Under the pieces are notes generated by a model that ran no database searches, was not told the DNA's origin, and saw only the letters and a list, made by a program, of their open reading frames with translations. Of a DNA stretch of 64,000 nucleotides, positions 9,705 through 21,790 are shown one piece after another. The stretch is from the NCBI RefSeq assembly GCF_021726475.1, contig NZ_JAKJRU010000004.1, positions 1-64,000 of the forward strand. The letters are read 5' to 3'. Each line of letters opens with the position of its first letter. The first letter of the stretch is position 1. The DNA is from Pseudomonas oligotrophica (GTDB lineage Bacteria > Pseudomonadota > Gammaproteobacteria > Pseudomonadales > Pseudomonadaceae). A program made the translations under genes and the position numbers.

Positions 9705-10832
9705 ATGGCAGAAGCAAAAGTACTCACCGGAGCAGGCCTGCGCGGACAGATCGCCGGCCAGACTTCTCTTTCCACCGTCGGCAAGGAAGGCGCCGGGCTG
9801 ACCTACCGCGGCTATGACGTGCGCGACCTGGCCGAACACTGCCTGTTCGAGGAAGTCGCCTACCTGCTGCTGTACGGTGAGCTGCCGAACAAGGAGCAGC
9901 TGTCGGCCTACATGCAGAAGCTGCAGACCCAGCGCGACCTGCCACAGGCGCTGAAAGAGGTGCTGGAGCGTATCCCGGCCAGCGCCCACCCGATGGACGT
10001 GATGCGTACCGGCTGCTCGATGCTCGGCAACCTCGAGCCGGAGGAGAGCTTCGAGCAGCAGCGCGACAAGGCCGACCGCCTGCTCGGGGCATTCCCGGCG
10101 ATCATGGTGTACTGGTACCGCTACAGCCACGAAGGCGTGCGCATCAACTGCACCAGCGACGAAGAAACCATCGGCGGCCACTTCCTGGCGCTGCTGCACG
10201 GCAAGAAGCCCAACGAAACCCACGTGCGGGTGATGAACGTCTCGCTGATCCTCTATGCAGAGCACGAGTTCAACGCCTCCACCTTTACCGCGCGCGTCTG
10301 CGCCTCGACCCTGTCGGATCTGTACTCCTGCGTGACCGGCGCCATCGGCTCGCTGCGCGGCCCGCTGCATGGCGGCGCCAACGAAGCGGCAATGGAGATG
10401 ATCGAGCAGTGGAAGAGCCCGGAAGAAGCCCGCGAAGGCATCCTCGGCATGCTGGCGCGCAAGGACAAGATCATGGGCTTCGGCCATGCGATCTACTCGG
10501 TGTCCGACCCGCGCAACGAGGTGATCAAGGTGTGGGCCAAGAAGCTCGCCGAGGAAGTGGGCGACAACGTGCTCTACCCGGTCTCGGTGGCGGTCGACGA
10601 AACCATGTGGGAGCAGAAGAAGCTGTTCCCCAACGCCGACTTCTACCATGCGTCGGCCTACCACTTCATGGGCATCCCGACCAAGCTGTTCACCCCGATC
10701 TTCGTCTGCTCGCGGGTCACGGGCTGGACTGCCCATGTGTTCGAGCAGCGTGCCAACAACCGCATCATCCGCCCGAGCGCCGAGTATGTCGGCGTCGAGC
10801 AGCGCAAGGTGGTGCCGCTCGCTCAGCGTTGA
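9705..10832 (+). CDS. prpC: 2-methylcitrate synthase
   Basis: PrpC condenses propionyl-CoA with oxaloacetate to 2-methylcitrate. The 375-residue citrate synthase-fold protein has the short N-terminus and the catalytic histidines of the family in GPLHGGANE and MGFGHAIYS, with the downstream aspartate region near ADFYHASAYH. The length and the GPLHGGANEAA form fit methylcitrate synthase better than the hexameric citrate synthase GltA. The leader AGGAACGTAGCA provides the ribosome site, and it lies 63 bases after prpB. Confidence 0.94.
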   Translation: MAEAKVLTGAGLRGQIAGQTSLSTVGKEGAGLTYRGYDVRDLAEHCLFEEVAYLLLYGELPNKEQLSAYMQKLQTQRDLPQALKEVLERIPASAHPMDVMRTGCSMLGNLEPEESFEQQRDKADRLLGAFPAIMVYWYRYSHEGVRINCTSDEETIGGHFLALLHGKKPNETHVRVMNVSLILYAEHEFNASTFTARVCASTLSDLYSCVTGAIGSLRGPLHGGANEAAMEMIEQWKSPEEAREGILGMLARKDKIMGFGHAIYSVSDPRNEVIKVWAKKLAEEVGDNVLYPVSVAVDETMWEQKKLFPNADFYHASAYHFMGIPTKLFTPIFVCSRVTGWTAHVFEQRANNRIIRPSAEYVGVEQRKVVPLAQR

Positions 10833-10909
10833 GAGCAGGAAGGGGCGCCGACAGGCGTCCCTCCTCTAACTAGCGTCATTCCCGAAATTACCGATCGAGT
10901 CCCTACGGC

Positions 10910-13513
10910 ATGAACACCGACTATCGCAAACACCTGCCAGGCACCCAGCTGGATTACTTCGACACCCGCGCGGCGGTCGAGGCCATCCAGCCTGGCGCCT
11001 ACGACACCTTGCCCTACACCTCGCGCGTCCTGGCCGAGCAACTGGTGCGCCGCTGCGATCCGGCCATGCTGACCGACTCGCTCAAGCAGATCATCGAGCG
11101 CAAGCGTGATCTGGACTTCCCCTGGTATCCGGCCCGTGTGGTCTGCCACGACATCCTCGGCCAGACCGCACTGGTCGACCTGGCCGGACTGCGCGATGCG
11201 ATCGCCGAGCAGGGCGGCGACCCCTCCAAGGTCAACCCGGTGGTGCCGACCCAACTGATCGTCGACCACTCGCTGGCCGTGGAGGCCCCGGGCTTCGACC
11301 CGGACGCCTTCGAGAAGAACCGCGCCATCGAAGACCGCCGCAACGAAGACCGTTTCCACTTCATCGAGTGGACCAAGACCGCGTTCAAGAACGTCGACGT
11401 GATCCCGGCCGGCAACGGCATCATGCACCAGATCAACCTGGAGAAGATGTCGCCGGTGATCCAGGCCCGCGGCGGCGTGGCCTTCCCGGACACCTGCGTG
11501 GGTACCGACTCGCACACCCCGCACGTCGATGCCCTCGGCGTGATCGCCATCGGCGTTGGCGGCCTGGAAGCCGAGACCGTGATGCTCGGCCATCCGTCGA
11601 TGATGCGCCTGCCCGACATCGTCGGCGTCAAGCTTACCGGCAAGCGTCAGCCGGGCATCACCGCCACCGACATCGTGCTGGCGCTGACCGAGTTCCTGCG
11701 CAAGGAGCGCGTGGTGGGTGCCTACGTCGAGTTCTTCGGCGAGGGCGCCGACAGCCTGTCGATCGGCGACCGTGCCACCATCTCCAACATGTGCCCGGAG
11801 TACGGCGCCACCGCGGCGATGTTCTACATCGACCAGCAGACCATCGACTACCTCAAGCTGACCGGCCGCGAGCCGGAGCAGGTGGCGCTGGTCGAGCAGT
11901 ACGCCAAGGAAACCGGCCTGTGGGCGACGGCCCTGGAAGGTGCCGAATACGAGCGCGTGCTCGAGTTCGACCTGTCCAGCGTGGTGCGCAACATGGCCGG
12001 CCCGTCCAACCCGCACAAGCGCCTGCCGACTTCCGCCCTGCACGAGCGCGGCATCGCCGACGAGGCCAAGCTGGCCGCGGCCCGTGCCGAGGAAGCCGAA
12101 GGCCTGCTGCCGGATGGCGCGGTGATCATCGCCGCCATCACCAGTTGCACCAACACCTCCAACCCGCGCAACGTGGTGGCTGCCGGCCTCCTGGCGAAGA
12201 AGGCCAACGTACTGGGCCTGGTGCGCAAGCCGTGGGTCAAGACCTCCTTCGCCCCGGGCTCCAAAGTGGCCAAGCTGTACCTGGAAGAAGCCGGCCTGCT
12301 CACCGAGCTGGAAAAGCTGGGCTTCGGCATCGTCGCCTACGCCTGCACCACCTGCAACGGCATGTCCGGTGCACTGGATCCGAAGATCCAGCAGGAAATC
12401 ATCGACCGCGACCTATACGCCACGGCCGTATTGAGCGGTAACCGCAACTTCGACGGCCGTATCCACCCGTACGCCAAGCAGGCCTTCCTGGCTTCGCCTC
12501 CGCTGGTGGTCGCCTACGCCATTGCCGGTACCGTGCGCTTCGATATCGAGCAGGACGTGCTGGGCACCGACAGTCAAGGCAACCCGATCACCCTGAAGGA
12601 CCTGTGGCCGTCCGACGAGGAAATCGACGCCATCGTCGCCGCCTCGGTGAAGCCCGAGCAGTTCAAGCAGATCTACATCCCGATGTTCGATCTGGGCACC
12701 GTGGAAGAGGCCAAGTCGCCGCTGTACGACTGGCGTCCGATGTCCACCTACATCCGCCGCCCGCCGTACTGGGAAGGCGCGCTGGCCGGCGAGCGTACCC
12801 TCAAGGGCATGCGCCCGCTGGCGATTCTGCCGGACAACATCACCACCGACCACCTGTCGCCGTCCAACGCCATCCTGGCGGACTCGGCTGCTGGTGAGTA
12901 CCTGGCGAAGATGGGCCTGCCGGAGGAGGACTTCAACTCCTACGCCACCCACCGCGGCGACCACCTGACCGCCCAGCGCGCCACCTTCGCCAACCCGCAG
13001 CTGGTCAACGAAATGGCCGTGGTCGACGGCAAGGTGAAGAAGGGCTCGCTGGCCCGCGTCGAGCCGGAAGGCCAGGTCATGCGCATGTGGGAAGCCATCG
13101 AAACCTACATGAACCGCAAGCAGAACCTGATCATCGTCGCCGGTGCCGACTACGGCCAGGGCAGCTCGCGTGACTGGGCGGCCAAGGGCGTGCGCCTGGC
13201 CGGCGTGGAAGTGATCGTCGCCGAAGGCTTCGAGCGCATCCACCGCACCAACCTAGTGGGCATGGGCGTGCTGCCGGTCGAGTTCAAGCCGGGCACCACC
13301 CGCCTGACGCTGGGCCTCGACGGCACCGAGACCTACGACATCGAGGGCGCGCTGTCGCCGCGCTGCGACCTGACCCTGGTCATCCATCGCAAGAACGGCG
13401 AAGTGACCCGCGTGCCGGTGACCTGCCGTCTCGACACCGCCGCCGAAGTCAGCGTCTACCAGGCCGGTGGCGTGCTGCAGCGCTTCGCCAAGGACTTCCT
13501 CGGCCAGGCCTGA
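10910..13513 (+). CDS. acnD: Fe/S-dependent 2-methylcitrate dehydratase AcnD
   Basis: AcnD dehydrates 2-methylcitrate to 2-methylaconitate and is used with PrpF in place of PrpD. The 867-residue aconitase-family protein has the three cluster cysteines (one in TSCTNTSNP, two in CTTCNGMSG), the active-site QGSSRDWAAKG loop near residue 750 and the swivel domain at the C-terminus. It is shorter than AcnA (about 890-910 residues) and its position in the prp operon identifies it. No prpD is present in the window, so AcnD-PrpF is the local route. Confidence 0.94.
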   Translation: MNTDYRKHLPGTQLDYFDTRAAVEAIQPGAYDTLPYTSRVLAEQLVRRCDPAMLTDSLKQIIERKRDLDFPWYPARVVCHDILGQTALVDLAGLRDAIAEQGGDPSKVNPVVPTQLIVDHSLAVEAPGFDPDAFEKNRAIEDRRNEDRFHFIEWTKTAFKNVDVIPAGNGIMHQINLEKMSPVIQARGGVAFPDTCVGTDSHTPHVDALGVIAIGVGGLEAETVMLGHPSMMRLPDIVGVKLTGKRQPGITATDIVLALTEFLRKERVVGAYVEFFGEGADSLSIGDRATISNMCPEYGATAAMFYIDQQTIDYLKLTGREPEQVALVEQYAKETGLWATALEGAEYERVLEFDLSSVVRNMAGPSNPHKRLPTSALHERGIADEAKLAAARAEEAEGLLPDGAVIIAAITSCTNTSNPRNVVAAGLLAKKANVLGLVRKPWVKTSFAPGSKVAKLYLEEAGLLTELEKLGFGIVAYACTTCNGMSGALDPKIQQEIIDRDLYATAVLSGNRNFDGRIHPYAKQAFLASPPLVVAYAIAGTVRFDIEQDVLGTDSQGNPITLKDLWPSDEEIDAIVAASVKPEQFKQIYIPMFDLGTVEEAKSPLYDWRPMSTYIRRPPYWEGALAGERTLKGMRPLAILPDNITTDHLSPSNAILADSAAGEYLAKMGLPEEDFNSYATHRGDHLTAQRATFANPQLVNEMAVVDGKVKKGSLARVEPEGQVMRMWEAIETYMNRKQNLIIVAGADYGQGSSRDWAAKGVRLAGVEVIVAEGFERIHRTNLVGMGVLPVEFKPGTTRLTLGLDGTETYDIEGALSPRCDLTLVIHRKNGEVTRVPVTCRLDTAAEVSVYQAGGVLQRFAKDFLGQA

Positions 13514-13619
13514 TCGAGCCTGCCGGCCCGGTCCGCACGAGCCGGTCGGGCCGGCAGTCCGTGCATTTCCATTCCCGCGTCGCCGTCCGGCGGCGCGGTC
13601 TCATGAGGACGAGACTCCC

Positions 13620-14807
13620 ATGGCTCAGCAACCCCAGATCAAGATTCCCGCCACCTACATGCGTGGCGGTACCAGCAAGGGCGTGTTCTTCCGTCTGCAG
13701 GACCTGCCCGAGCGCTGCCAGGTGCCGGGCGAGGCGCGCGACAGGCTGTTCATGCGCGTCATCGGCAGCCCCGACCCCTACGCCGCGCATATCGACGGAA
13801 TGGGTGGCGCCACCTCGTCGACCTCAAAGTGCGTGATCCTGTCGAAGAGCAGCCAGCCGGGCCACGACGTCGACTACCTCTACGGCCAGGTCTCGATCGA
13901 CAAGCCCTTCGTCGACTGGAGCGGCAACTGCGGCAATCTGTCGACCGCCGCCGGCGCCTTCGCCATCCACGCCGGGCTGGTCGATCCGGCGCGGATTCCC
14001 GAGAACGGCACCTGCGTGGTGCGCGTCTGGCAGGCCAATATCGGCAAGACTATCATCGCCCATGTGCCGGTCAGCGACGGGCAGGTGCAGGAAACCGGCG
14101 ACTTCGAGCTGGACGGCGTGACCTTCCCGGCCGCGGAGATCGTGCTGGAATTCCTCGATCCCTCCGACGATGGCGAGGAGGGTGGTTCGATGTTCCCCAC
14201 CGGCAACCTGGTCGACGACCTCGAGGTGCCTGGGGTCGGTACCTTCAAGGCGACCATGATCAGCGCCGGCATCCCCACGGTGTTCGTCAATGCCGAGGAC
14301 ATCGGTTACCAGGGCACCGAGCTGCGCGAGGATATCAACGGTGATCCGGCGCAACTGGCGCGTTTCGAGCAGATCCGCGTCGCCGGTGCGCTGCGCATGG
14401 GACTGATCAAGACGGCCGAGGAGGCCGCGACTCGCCAGCACACGCCGAAGATCGCCTTCGTCTCCAGGCCCAAGGACTACAAGGCCTCCAGTGGCAAGCA
14501 GATCGAAGCCGGCGAGGTGGACCTGCTGGTGCGTGCGCTGTCCATGGGCAAGCTGCACCACGCCATGATGGGCACCTGCGCGGTGGCCATCGGTACGGCC
14601 GCGGCCGTGCCCGGCACCCTGGTCAACCAGGCGGCCGGCGGCGGCGAGCGGGAGGCGGTGCGCTTCGGCCATCCCTCCGGCACGCTAAGGGTCGGGGCCG
14701 AGGCGAAGCTGGTCGACGGCGAGTGGACGGTCACCAAGGCGATCATGAGCCGCAGTGCGCGGATCCTGATGGAAGGCGTGGTGCGCGTGCCCGGCGACAG
14801 CTTCTGA
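13620..14807 (+). CDS. prpF: 2-methylaconitate cis-trans isomerase PrpF
   Basis: PrpF isomerises the AcnD product so that an aconitase can rehydrate it. The 395-residue protein has the two-domain PrpF/DapF-like fold. Visible features are the N-terminal YMRGGTSKGVFF, GNCGNLSTAAGAFAI (substrate loop with cysteine) and the GGTSK lysine. The ATG at 13620 is taken because the preceding in-frame residues are GC-rich filler and GAGGACGAGAC lies just upstream. It is the last gene of the operon and is followed by a strong terminator. Confidence 0.94.
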   Translation: MAQQPQIKIPATYMRGGTSKGVFFRLQDLPERCQVPGEARDRLFMRVIGSPDPYAAHIDGMGGATSSTSKCVILSKSSQPGHDVDYLYGQVSIDKPFVDWSGNCGNLSTAAGAFAIHAGLVDPARIPENGTCVVRVWQANIGKTIIAHVPVSDGQVQETGDFELDGVTFPAAEIVLEFLDPSDDGEEGGSMFPTGNLVDDLEVPGVGTFKATMISAGIPTVFVNAEDIGYQGTELREDINGDPAQLARFEQIRVAGALRMGLIKTAEEAATRQHTPKIAFVSRPKDYKASSGKQIEAGEVDLLVRALSMGKLHHAMMGTCAVAIGTAAAVPGTLVNQAAGGGEREAVRFGHPSGTLRVGAEAKLVDGEWTVTKAIMSRSARILMEGVVRVPGDSF

Positions 14808-14827
14808 GGGCGTCGCGACAGCAATCC

Positions 14828-14860
14828 AACAAAAAGTCCGCACGAAGCGGACTTTTTGTT
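14828..14860. terminator. bidirectional terminator between prpF and ppsR
   Basis: AACAAAAAGTCCGC pairs perfectly with GCGGACTTTTTGTT around a 5-base loop. The A/T arms give uridine tracts on both strands, serving the convergent prpF and ppsR. Confidence 0.9.
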
Positions 14861-14877
14861 GTCTAGCGAAGCGGCGA

Positions 14878-15696
14878 TTATTTGAGCCGGCGCTCGACGC
14901 CTTTCTCGACCAGGATCTTCGCTGAAATCTCCTCCACCGAGAAATGGGTGGAATTGATGTAGGCGATGTTCTCCCGGCGGAACAGGTTCTCGACCTCGCG
15001 GACCTCGAACTCGCACTGGGCGAAGCTGGCGTAGCGGCTGTTGGGCTTGCGCTCGTTGCGGATCGCGGCGAGGCGGTCGGGGTCGATGGTCAGGCCGAAC
15101 AGCTTGTCCTTGTACGCCTTGAGGGCGGTCGGCAGCTGCAGGCGTTCCATGTCGTCCTCGGTCAGCGGGTAATTGGCCGCGCGGATGCCATACTGCATGG
15201 CCATGTACAGGCAGGTCGGCGTCTTGCCGCAGCGGGAAACCCCGACCAGGATCAGGTCGGCCTTGTCGTAGTAGCGGGTGCGGGCGCCGTCATCGTTGTC
15301 GAGGGCGAAGTTGACCGCCTCGATGCGCTCCATGTAGTTGGTGTTGTGGCTGATGGAGTGGGATTTGCCAACGGAATAGGACGAACGCGACATGAGCTCG
15401 TGTTCGAGCGGAGCGAGGAACGACGAGAAGATGTCGATCATGAAGCCATTGGATTCGGCCAGAATGTCCCGGATTTCCTGGTTGACCAGCGTGTCGAAGA
15501 TGATCGGCCGGGCGCCGTCCTTTTCCGCTGCATTATTGATTTGCTGTACCATTGCCCGCGCTTTTTCTGCGGTATCTATGTACGGGCGCGTGAGCTTGGT
15601 GAAGCTGATGTTCTCGAACTGCGCCAGCAGACTCTGGCCCAGGGTTTCTGCCGTGATACCGGTACCGTCGGAAATGAAGAAAGCGGTTCGTTTCAT
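14878..15696 (-). CDS. ppsR: PEP synthase regulatory protein (bifunctional kinase/pyrophosphorylase)
   Basis: PpsR (DUF299 family) uses ADP to phosphorylate and inactivate PEP synthase and phosphate to reactivate it. The 272-residue product begins [19 protein letters not shown] and carries the P-loop-like [10 protein letters not shown] near residues 152-161, both diagnostic. It is divergent from ppsA, the gene for its target, which is the usual arrangement. Confidence 0.95.
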   Translation of the reverse strand: MKRTAFFISDGTGITAETLGQSLLAQFENISFTKLTRPYIDTAEKARAMVQQINNAAEKDGARPIIFDTLVNQEIRDILAESNGFMIDIFSSFLAPLEHELMSRSSYSVGKSHSISHNTNYMERIEAVNFALDNDDGARTRYYDKADLILVGVSRCGKTPTCLYMAMQYGIRAANYPLTEDDMERLQLPTALKAYKDKLFGLTIDPDRLAAIRNERKPNSRYASFAQCEFEVREVENLFRRENIAYINSTHFSVEEISAKILVEKGVERRLK

Positions 15697-15852
15697 GTAC
15701 CCAGGGCCTTAGTCAGGAACGGTTCTCAGCTGTATGATTGGCCCGTTTTCGCGGGCTGGAATGGCGGGCATTGTCACTTATTTCGCAGGGCCAGGCCACC
15801 GCCGCACGGAGTGGTTCCGGTTGGGTTTTCAACACAAAGTGGAGAGATCACC

Positions 15853-18222
<2,370 letters not shown>

Positions 18223-18230
18223 GCGTGATC

Positions 18231-18260
18231 GACAGGGCGGTTTTCCGCCCTGTCGTTTTT
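18231..18260 (+). terminator. ppsA terminator
   Basis: GACAGGGCGG and CCGCCCTGTC form a 10-base stem with a TTTT loop, followed by GTTTTT, nine bases after the ppsA stop. Confidence 0.9.
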
Positions 18261-18353
18261 CTGCCGTCGCGGCGGCGATCGCGGTTGTCGCAGCGTTCTC
18301 GATGCCGCATGGCGCGATCCGACAAGGGCTTTACCCGCAAAAGGAGCTTCTTC

Positions 18354-18842
18354 ATGCAATACGTCACCCCCGATCTGTGCGACGCCTATCCCGAGCTGGT
18401 CCAGGTTGTCGAGCCGATCTTCAGCAACTTCGGTGGGCGGGATTCCTTCGGTGGCCAGATCGTCACCATCAAGTGCTTCGAGGACAACTCGCTGGTCAAG
18501 GAGCAGGTCGACACCGACGGCTCCGGCAAGGTGCTGGTGGTCGACGGCGGTGGTTCGCTGCGTCGCGCGCTGCTGGGTGACATGCTGGCCGAGAAGGCCG
18601 CCCGCAACGGCTGGGAAGGCCTGGTGATCTACGGCTGCGTGCGTGACGTCGATGTGCTGGCGCAGACCGATCTCGGCGTGCAGGCACTCGCCAGCCATCC
18701 GATGAAGACCGACAAGCGCGGCATCGGCGACCTCAACGTCGCGGTGACCTTCTGCGGCGTGACCTTCCGTCCCGGCGAGTATGTGTATGCCGACAACAAC
18801 GGCATCATCGTTTCTCCCCAGGCGCTGAAGATGCCCGAATAA
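18354..18842 (+). CDS. rraA: RraA-family protein (RNase E regulator / HMG aldolase fold)
   Basis: A 162-residue RraA-family protein. Members of the family inhibit RNase E in E. coli, while others act as 4-hydroxy-4-methyl-2-oxoglutarate aldolase/oxaloacetate decarboxylase. Visible are [37 protein letters not shown] and [12 protein letters not shown]; the Arg-Asp pair in YGCVRDVD is the aldolase-type metal/substrate motif, so the catalytic role is also open. AAAGGAGC precedes the ATG. It is followed by its own hairpin. Confidence 0.88.
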   Translation: MQYVTPDLCDAYPELVQVVEPIFSNFGGRDSFGGQIVTIKCFEDNSLVKEQVDTDGSGKVLVVDGGGSLRRALLGDMLAEKAARNGWEGLVIYGCVRDVDVLAQTDLGVQALASHPMKTDKRGIGDLNVAVTFCGVTFRPGEYVYADNNGIIVSPQALKMPE

Positions 18843-18866
18843 GCAGCGGACATCTGTTCGAACCGG

Positions 18867-18887
18867 CCCGGCTCTGCCGGGCTTTTC
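18867..18887 (+). terminator. rraA terminator
   Basis: GCCCGG and CCGGGC form a 6-base GC stem around CTCTG and are followed by TTTT. It overlaps the leader of the next gene, so read-through is possible. Confidence 0.65.
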
Positions 18888-18909
18888 GCATCTGAAGAGG
18901 ACACATTCC

Positions 18910-19899
18910 GTGGTGCAGGACGATCTACAGGGCTTGGTGCATGCGTTCGTGCTCGATGGCCGCGGCGGGGCGCGTTCGATCGGCTTTGCCCAGCTGGCGG
19001 AGCTGGCCCTGGGCGAAGGTGAAAGCCTCTGGCTGCACTGGGACCGCAGCCATCCGGGTGCGCAGCGCTGGTTGCGCGAGCGCAGCGGGCTGAGCGAGTT
19101 CGCCTGCGACGTGCTGCTCGAGGAAAACACGCGGCCGCGCCTGCTGCCGTTGTCCGACGAGCAACTGCTGCTGTTCCTGCGCGGGGTCAACCTCAACCCT
19201 GACGCGGCGCCGGAGGACATGATCTCGCTGCGCATATTCGCCGACCGGCAGCGGGTCATCTCGCTGCGCCTGCGTCCGCTGCGCTCCACCGAGACAGTCA
19301 TCCGTTTGCTGGAGGAAGGCCGCGGGCCGCGAGCGGCTTCGGAAGTACTGGTCTATCTCGCCGATGCGATGACCGACCGCGTCGACGACCTGGTCGCCGA
19401 TTTCGCCGAGCATGTCGATAGCGAGGAGGAGCGGCTCGAGTTGGACGAGCGCTACCGGCCCGAGCACGACGACATGCTGTCGCTGCGGCGCCGCGCGGCC
19501 AGCCTGCGGCGCTTTCTGCTGCCCCAGCGCGAGATCTATGCGCAGCTGGCGCGCAATCGCCTGAGCTGGTTCGTCGAAGACGATACCGACTACTGGAACG
19601 AGCTGAGCAACCGGCTGGTGCGCTACCTGGAAGAGCTCGACCTAGTGCGCGAGCGCATCAACCTCGTGCTCGAGGCGGAGCAGCGGCGACTCAGCGAACG
19701 CATGAACCGGACCATGTACCTGCTGGGTATCATCACCGGCTTCTTCCTGCCCATGAGCTTCCTCACGGGCCTGCTGGGCATCAACGTCGGTGGCATGCCG
19801 GGCGCCGAGAATCCCTACGGATTCGCCATCGCCTGCGGCCTGATCGCCTCGATCGCGGTGTTCCAATGGTGGCTGTTTCGCCGCCTGCGCTGGCTGTAA
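18910..19899 (+). CDS. CorA-superfamily zinc/divalent cation transporter (ZntB-like)
   Basis: A 329-residue CorA-fold channel subunit. A soluble N-terminal alpha/beta domain and long coiled-coil stalk helices (roughly residues 130-260) lead to two C-terminal membrane helices. The loop motif is GIN (in LLGINVGGMPG) rather than the GMN of magnesium-specific CorA, which places it with ZntB. P. aeruginosa has a homologue (CmaX) at the same place before crfX. The start is GTG at 18910 after GAAGAGGACA; a second GTG follows directly. The cation is inferred from the family. Confidence 0.87.
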   Translation: MVQDDLQGLVHAFVLDGRGGARSIGFAQLAELALGEGESLWLHWDRSHPGAQRWLRERSGLSEFACDVLLEENTRPRLLPLSDEQLLLFLRGVNLNPDAAPEDMISLRIFADRQRVISLRLRPLRSTETVIRLLEEGRGPRAASEVLVYLADAMTDRVDDLVADFAEHVDSEEERLELDERYRPEHDDMLSLRRRAASLRRFLLPQREIYAQLARNRLSWFVEDDTDYWNELSNRLVRYLEELDLVRERINLVLEAEQRRLSERMNRTMYLLGIITGFFLPMSFLTGLLGINVGGMPGAENPYGFAIACGLIASIAVFQWWLFRRLRWL

Positions 19900-19953
19900 A
19901 TGTGACCAGGCTGGCAAGCAGGCCGTCTAGGCGACATATCCCGTGAGGTATTC

Positions 19954-20196
19954 ATGCACGATCCCTTCGAAGAATCCCTGCGCGACCTGCTCAACCAGTC
20001 TTCCGCGCACGATGACGGCGCCAGCCTCGGGCGGGTGCTCAAGACGGCGAATCGCCAGGTCGGCGCCGGGGATCTGTTCGGCCTGTTCGGCCGCTGTGCG
20101 CAGGCGCTGTTGATCGCACTCAACAGCGGGGCGGGGCATGTCGCGCCGGTCAGCCGCCGTCGTTCATCCACTTCTTCTTTCGATAAGGTCGACTGA
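19954..20196 (+). CDS. crfX: CrfX protein
   Basis: An 80-residue soluble protein with no known catalytic motif. The beginning MHDPFEESLRDLLNQS and the block GDLFGLFGRCAQALLIALN are recognisable as CrfX, a small protein always found before cmpX and sigX in Pseudomonas. The function is unknown. It lies two bases before cmpX and is presumably cotranscribed with it and influenced by SigX/AlgU-type envelope stress control. Confidence 0.85.
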   Translation: MHDPFEESLRDLLNQSSAHDDGASLGRVLKTANRQVGAGDLFGLFGRCAQALLIALNSGAGHVAPVSRRRSSTSSFDKVD

Positions 20197-20198
20197 TC

Positions 20199-21023
20199 AT
20201 GGAATTCGATCCCTGGACTCAAAGCCTGCTGTCCGCCATGAGCTCGCTGTGGGGCTCGGTGGCGGCCTTCATCCCTCGCTTGTTCGGCGCGCTGGTGGTG
20301 GTCCTGCTGGGCTTCGTGGTCGCCAAGCTGCTCGATACGCTGCTGTCGAAAGTGCTGGCGAAGATAGGTCTGGATCGCCTGATGGCCGGTACCGGGCTGA
20401 CCAAGCTGCTCGGCCGTGCCGGCATCCGCGTGCCAGTGTCGACGCTGGTGGGCAAGATCGTTTATTGGTTCGTCCTGCTGATCTTCCTCGTTTCGGCTGC
20501 CGAATCGCTGGGCCTGGAGCGGGTCTCCTCGACCCTCGATGTGCTCGCCCTGTACGTGCCGAAGGTGCTCGGTGCCGCACTGATCCTGCTGGTCGGCATG
20601 CTCCTGGCGCAGTTGGTGAGCGGTCTGGTCCGCGGTGCGGCCGAAGGCGTGGGGATCGATTATGCGCACGGCCTGGCACGTGTAGCCCAAGGCCTGGTGA
20701 TCATCATCGGTATCTCGGTCGCCGTCGGGCAACTGGAAGTCAAGACCGAGCTGCTCAATTACGTCATCGCCATCGTGCTGATCACCTTCGGCCTGGCGGT
20801 GGCCCTGGCGGTCGGTCTCGGCAGTCGTGAACTGGTCGGCCAGATCCTGGCGGGCATCTACGTGCGCGAGCTGTACGAGGTGGGCCAGCGCGTGCGCCTG
20901 GGCGATCTCGAGGGCGAAATCGAGGAGATCGGCACGGTCAAGACGCTGCTGCTGCTCGACGACGGCGAGCTCGCCTCGGTGGCCAACAAGGTGTTGCTGG
21001 AGCAGCGGGTAAGCAGTCGCTGA
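20199..21023 (+). CDS. cmpX: mechanosensitive-channel-like membrane protein CmpX
   Basis: A 274-residue inner-membrane protein with about five hydrophobic helices (near residues 15-45, 85-105, 125-150, 165-190 and 195-220), followed by an MscS-like beta domain containing YEVGQRVRLGDLEGEIEEIG. It belongs to the small-conductance channel-related family. In Pseudomonas its loss affects membrane homeostasis and SigX activity (established knowledge, not shown here). It sits between crfX and sigX. Confidence 0.88.
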   Translation: MEFDPWTQSLLSAMSSLWGSVAAFIPRLFGALVVVLLGFVVAKLLDTLLSKVLAKIGLDRLMAGTGLTKLLGRAGIRVPVSTLVGKIVYWFVLLIFLVSAAESLGLERVSSTLDVLALYVPKVLGAALILLVGMLLAQLVSGLVRGAAEGVGIDYAHGLARVAQGLVIIIGISVAVGQLEVKTELLNYVIAIVLITFGLAVALAVGLGSRELVGQILAGIYVRELYEVGQRVRLGDLEGEIEEIGTVKTLLLLDDGELASVANKVLLEQRVSSR

Positions 21024-21101
21024 CCTGGTTCTCTGGTAAACTATGCCGCCATTTTCCAGCATCTGATTGGCGGCCCTGGCAGGCTGCCGGCTCGAAGCGT
21101 C

Positions 21102-21692
21102 TTGACTAAACCCCACTCGACCTCCGCGCGCTACAACCCTCGCGAGCTCACCGATGAAGAGCTGGTCGAGCGGGCGCGTGCCGAGCTGTTTCATATAACC
21201 CGCGCATACGAAGAGTTGATGCGGCGCTACCAGCGCACCTTGTTCAATGTCTGCGCCCGTTATCTGGGAAATGATCGCGATGCAGATGATGTATGTCAGG
21301 AAGTGATGTTGAAAGTGCTGTACGGCCTCAAGACCTTCGAAGGAAAATCGAAGTTCAAGACTTGGCTATATAGCATTACCTATAACGAGTGCATCACCCA
21401 ATACCGCAAGGAGCGACGCAAACGGCGCTTGCTCGATGCGCTTAGCCTGGATCCCGTGGAAGAGGCGTCCGAGGAGAAGGCGCCGAAGCTCGAAGAGAAG
21501 GGCGGGTTGGATAGATGGTTGGTACATGTGAATCCAATCGATCGCGAGATACTCGTGCTGCGTTTTGTCGCAGAACTCGAATTCCAAGAAATTGCCGATA
21601 TCATGCACATGGGTCTGAGCGCGACGAAGATGCGCTACAAGCGCGCATTGGATAAGTTGCGGCAGAATTTTTCGGAACCTTCCGAAACTTAG
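21102..21692 (+). CDS. sigX: ECF sigma factor SigX
   Basis: A 196-residue extracytoplasmic-function sigma factor. Region 2 shows YEELMRRYQRTLFNVCARYL and DADDVCQEV with FKTWLYSITYNECI; region 4 shows IDREILVLRFVAELEFQEIAD and MGLSATKMRYKRAL. SigX directs transcription of oprF, fatty-acid and envelope genes. The start is taken as TTG at 21102, as no ATG or GTG lies near and the family N-terminus begins around here; the exact start is uncertain. No anti-sigma gene is adjacent; the upstream membrane protein CmpX is the likely sensory partner. Confidence 0.9.
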   Translation: MTKPHSTSARYNPRELTDEELVERARAELFHITRAYEELMRRYQRTLFNVCARYLGNDRDADDVCQEVMLKVLYGLKTFEGKSKFKTWLYSITYNECITQYRKERRKRRLLDALSLDPVEEASEEKAPKLEEKGGLDRWLVHVNPIDREILVLRFVAELEFQEIADIMHMGLSATKMRYKRALDKLRQNFSEPSET

Positions 21693-21790
21693 CCGTGATT
21701 TGCTGTCTTAAGCACTAGCGAACAGCTAGGGTAAACGACAGCCGGTCTCCTTGATTGTTCTGACTCAAACCACCAGATGGGGATTTACGG

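Noticed and set aside
8706-10736. 676-codon minus-strand frame opposite prpB and prpC
   Set aside because: It covers two unrelated plus-strand genes with clear motifs and has the composition of a complementary-strand shadow.
14944-15852. Open frame extending ppsA about 300 codons upstream
   Set aside because: It lies antisense to ppsR, shows no PpsA homology, and the TTG at 15853 matches the family N-terminus with a good ribosome site.
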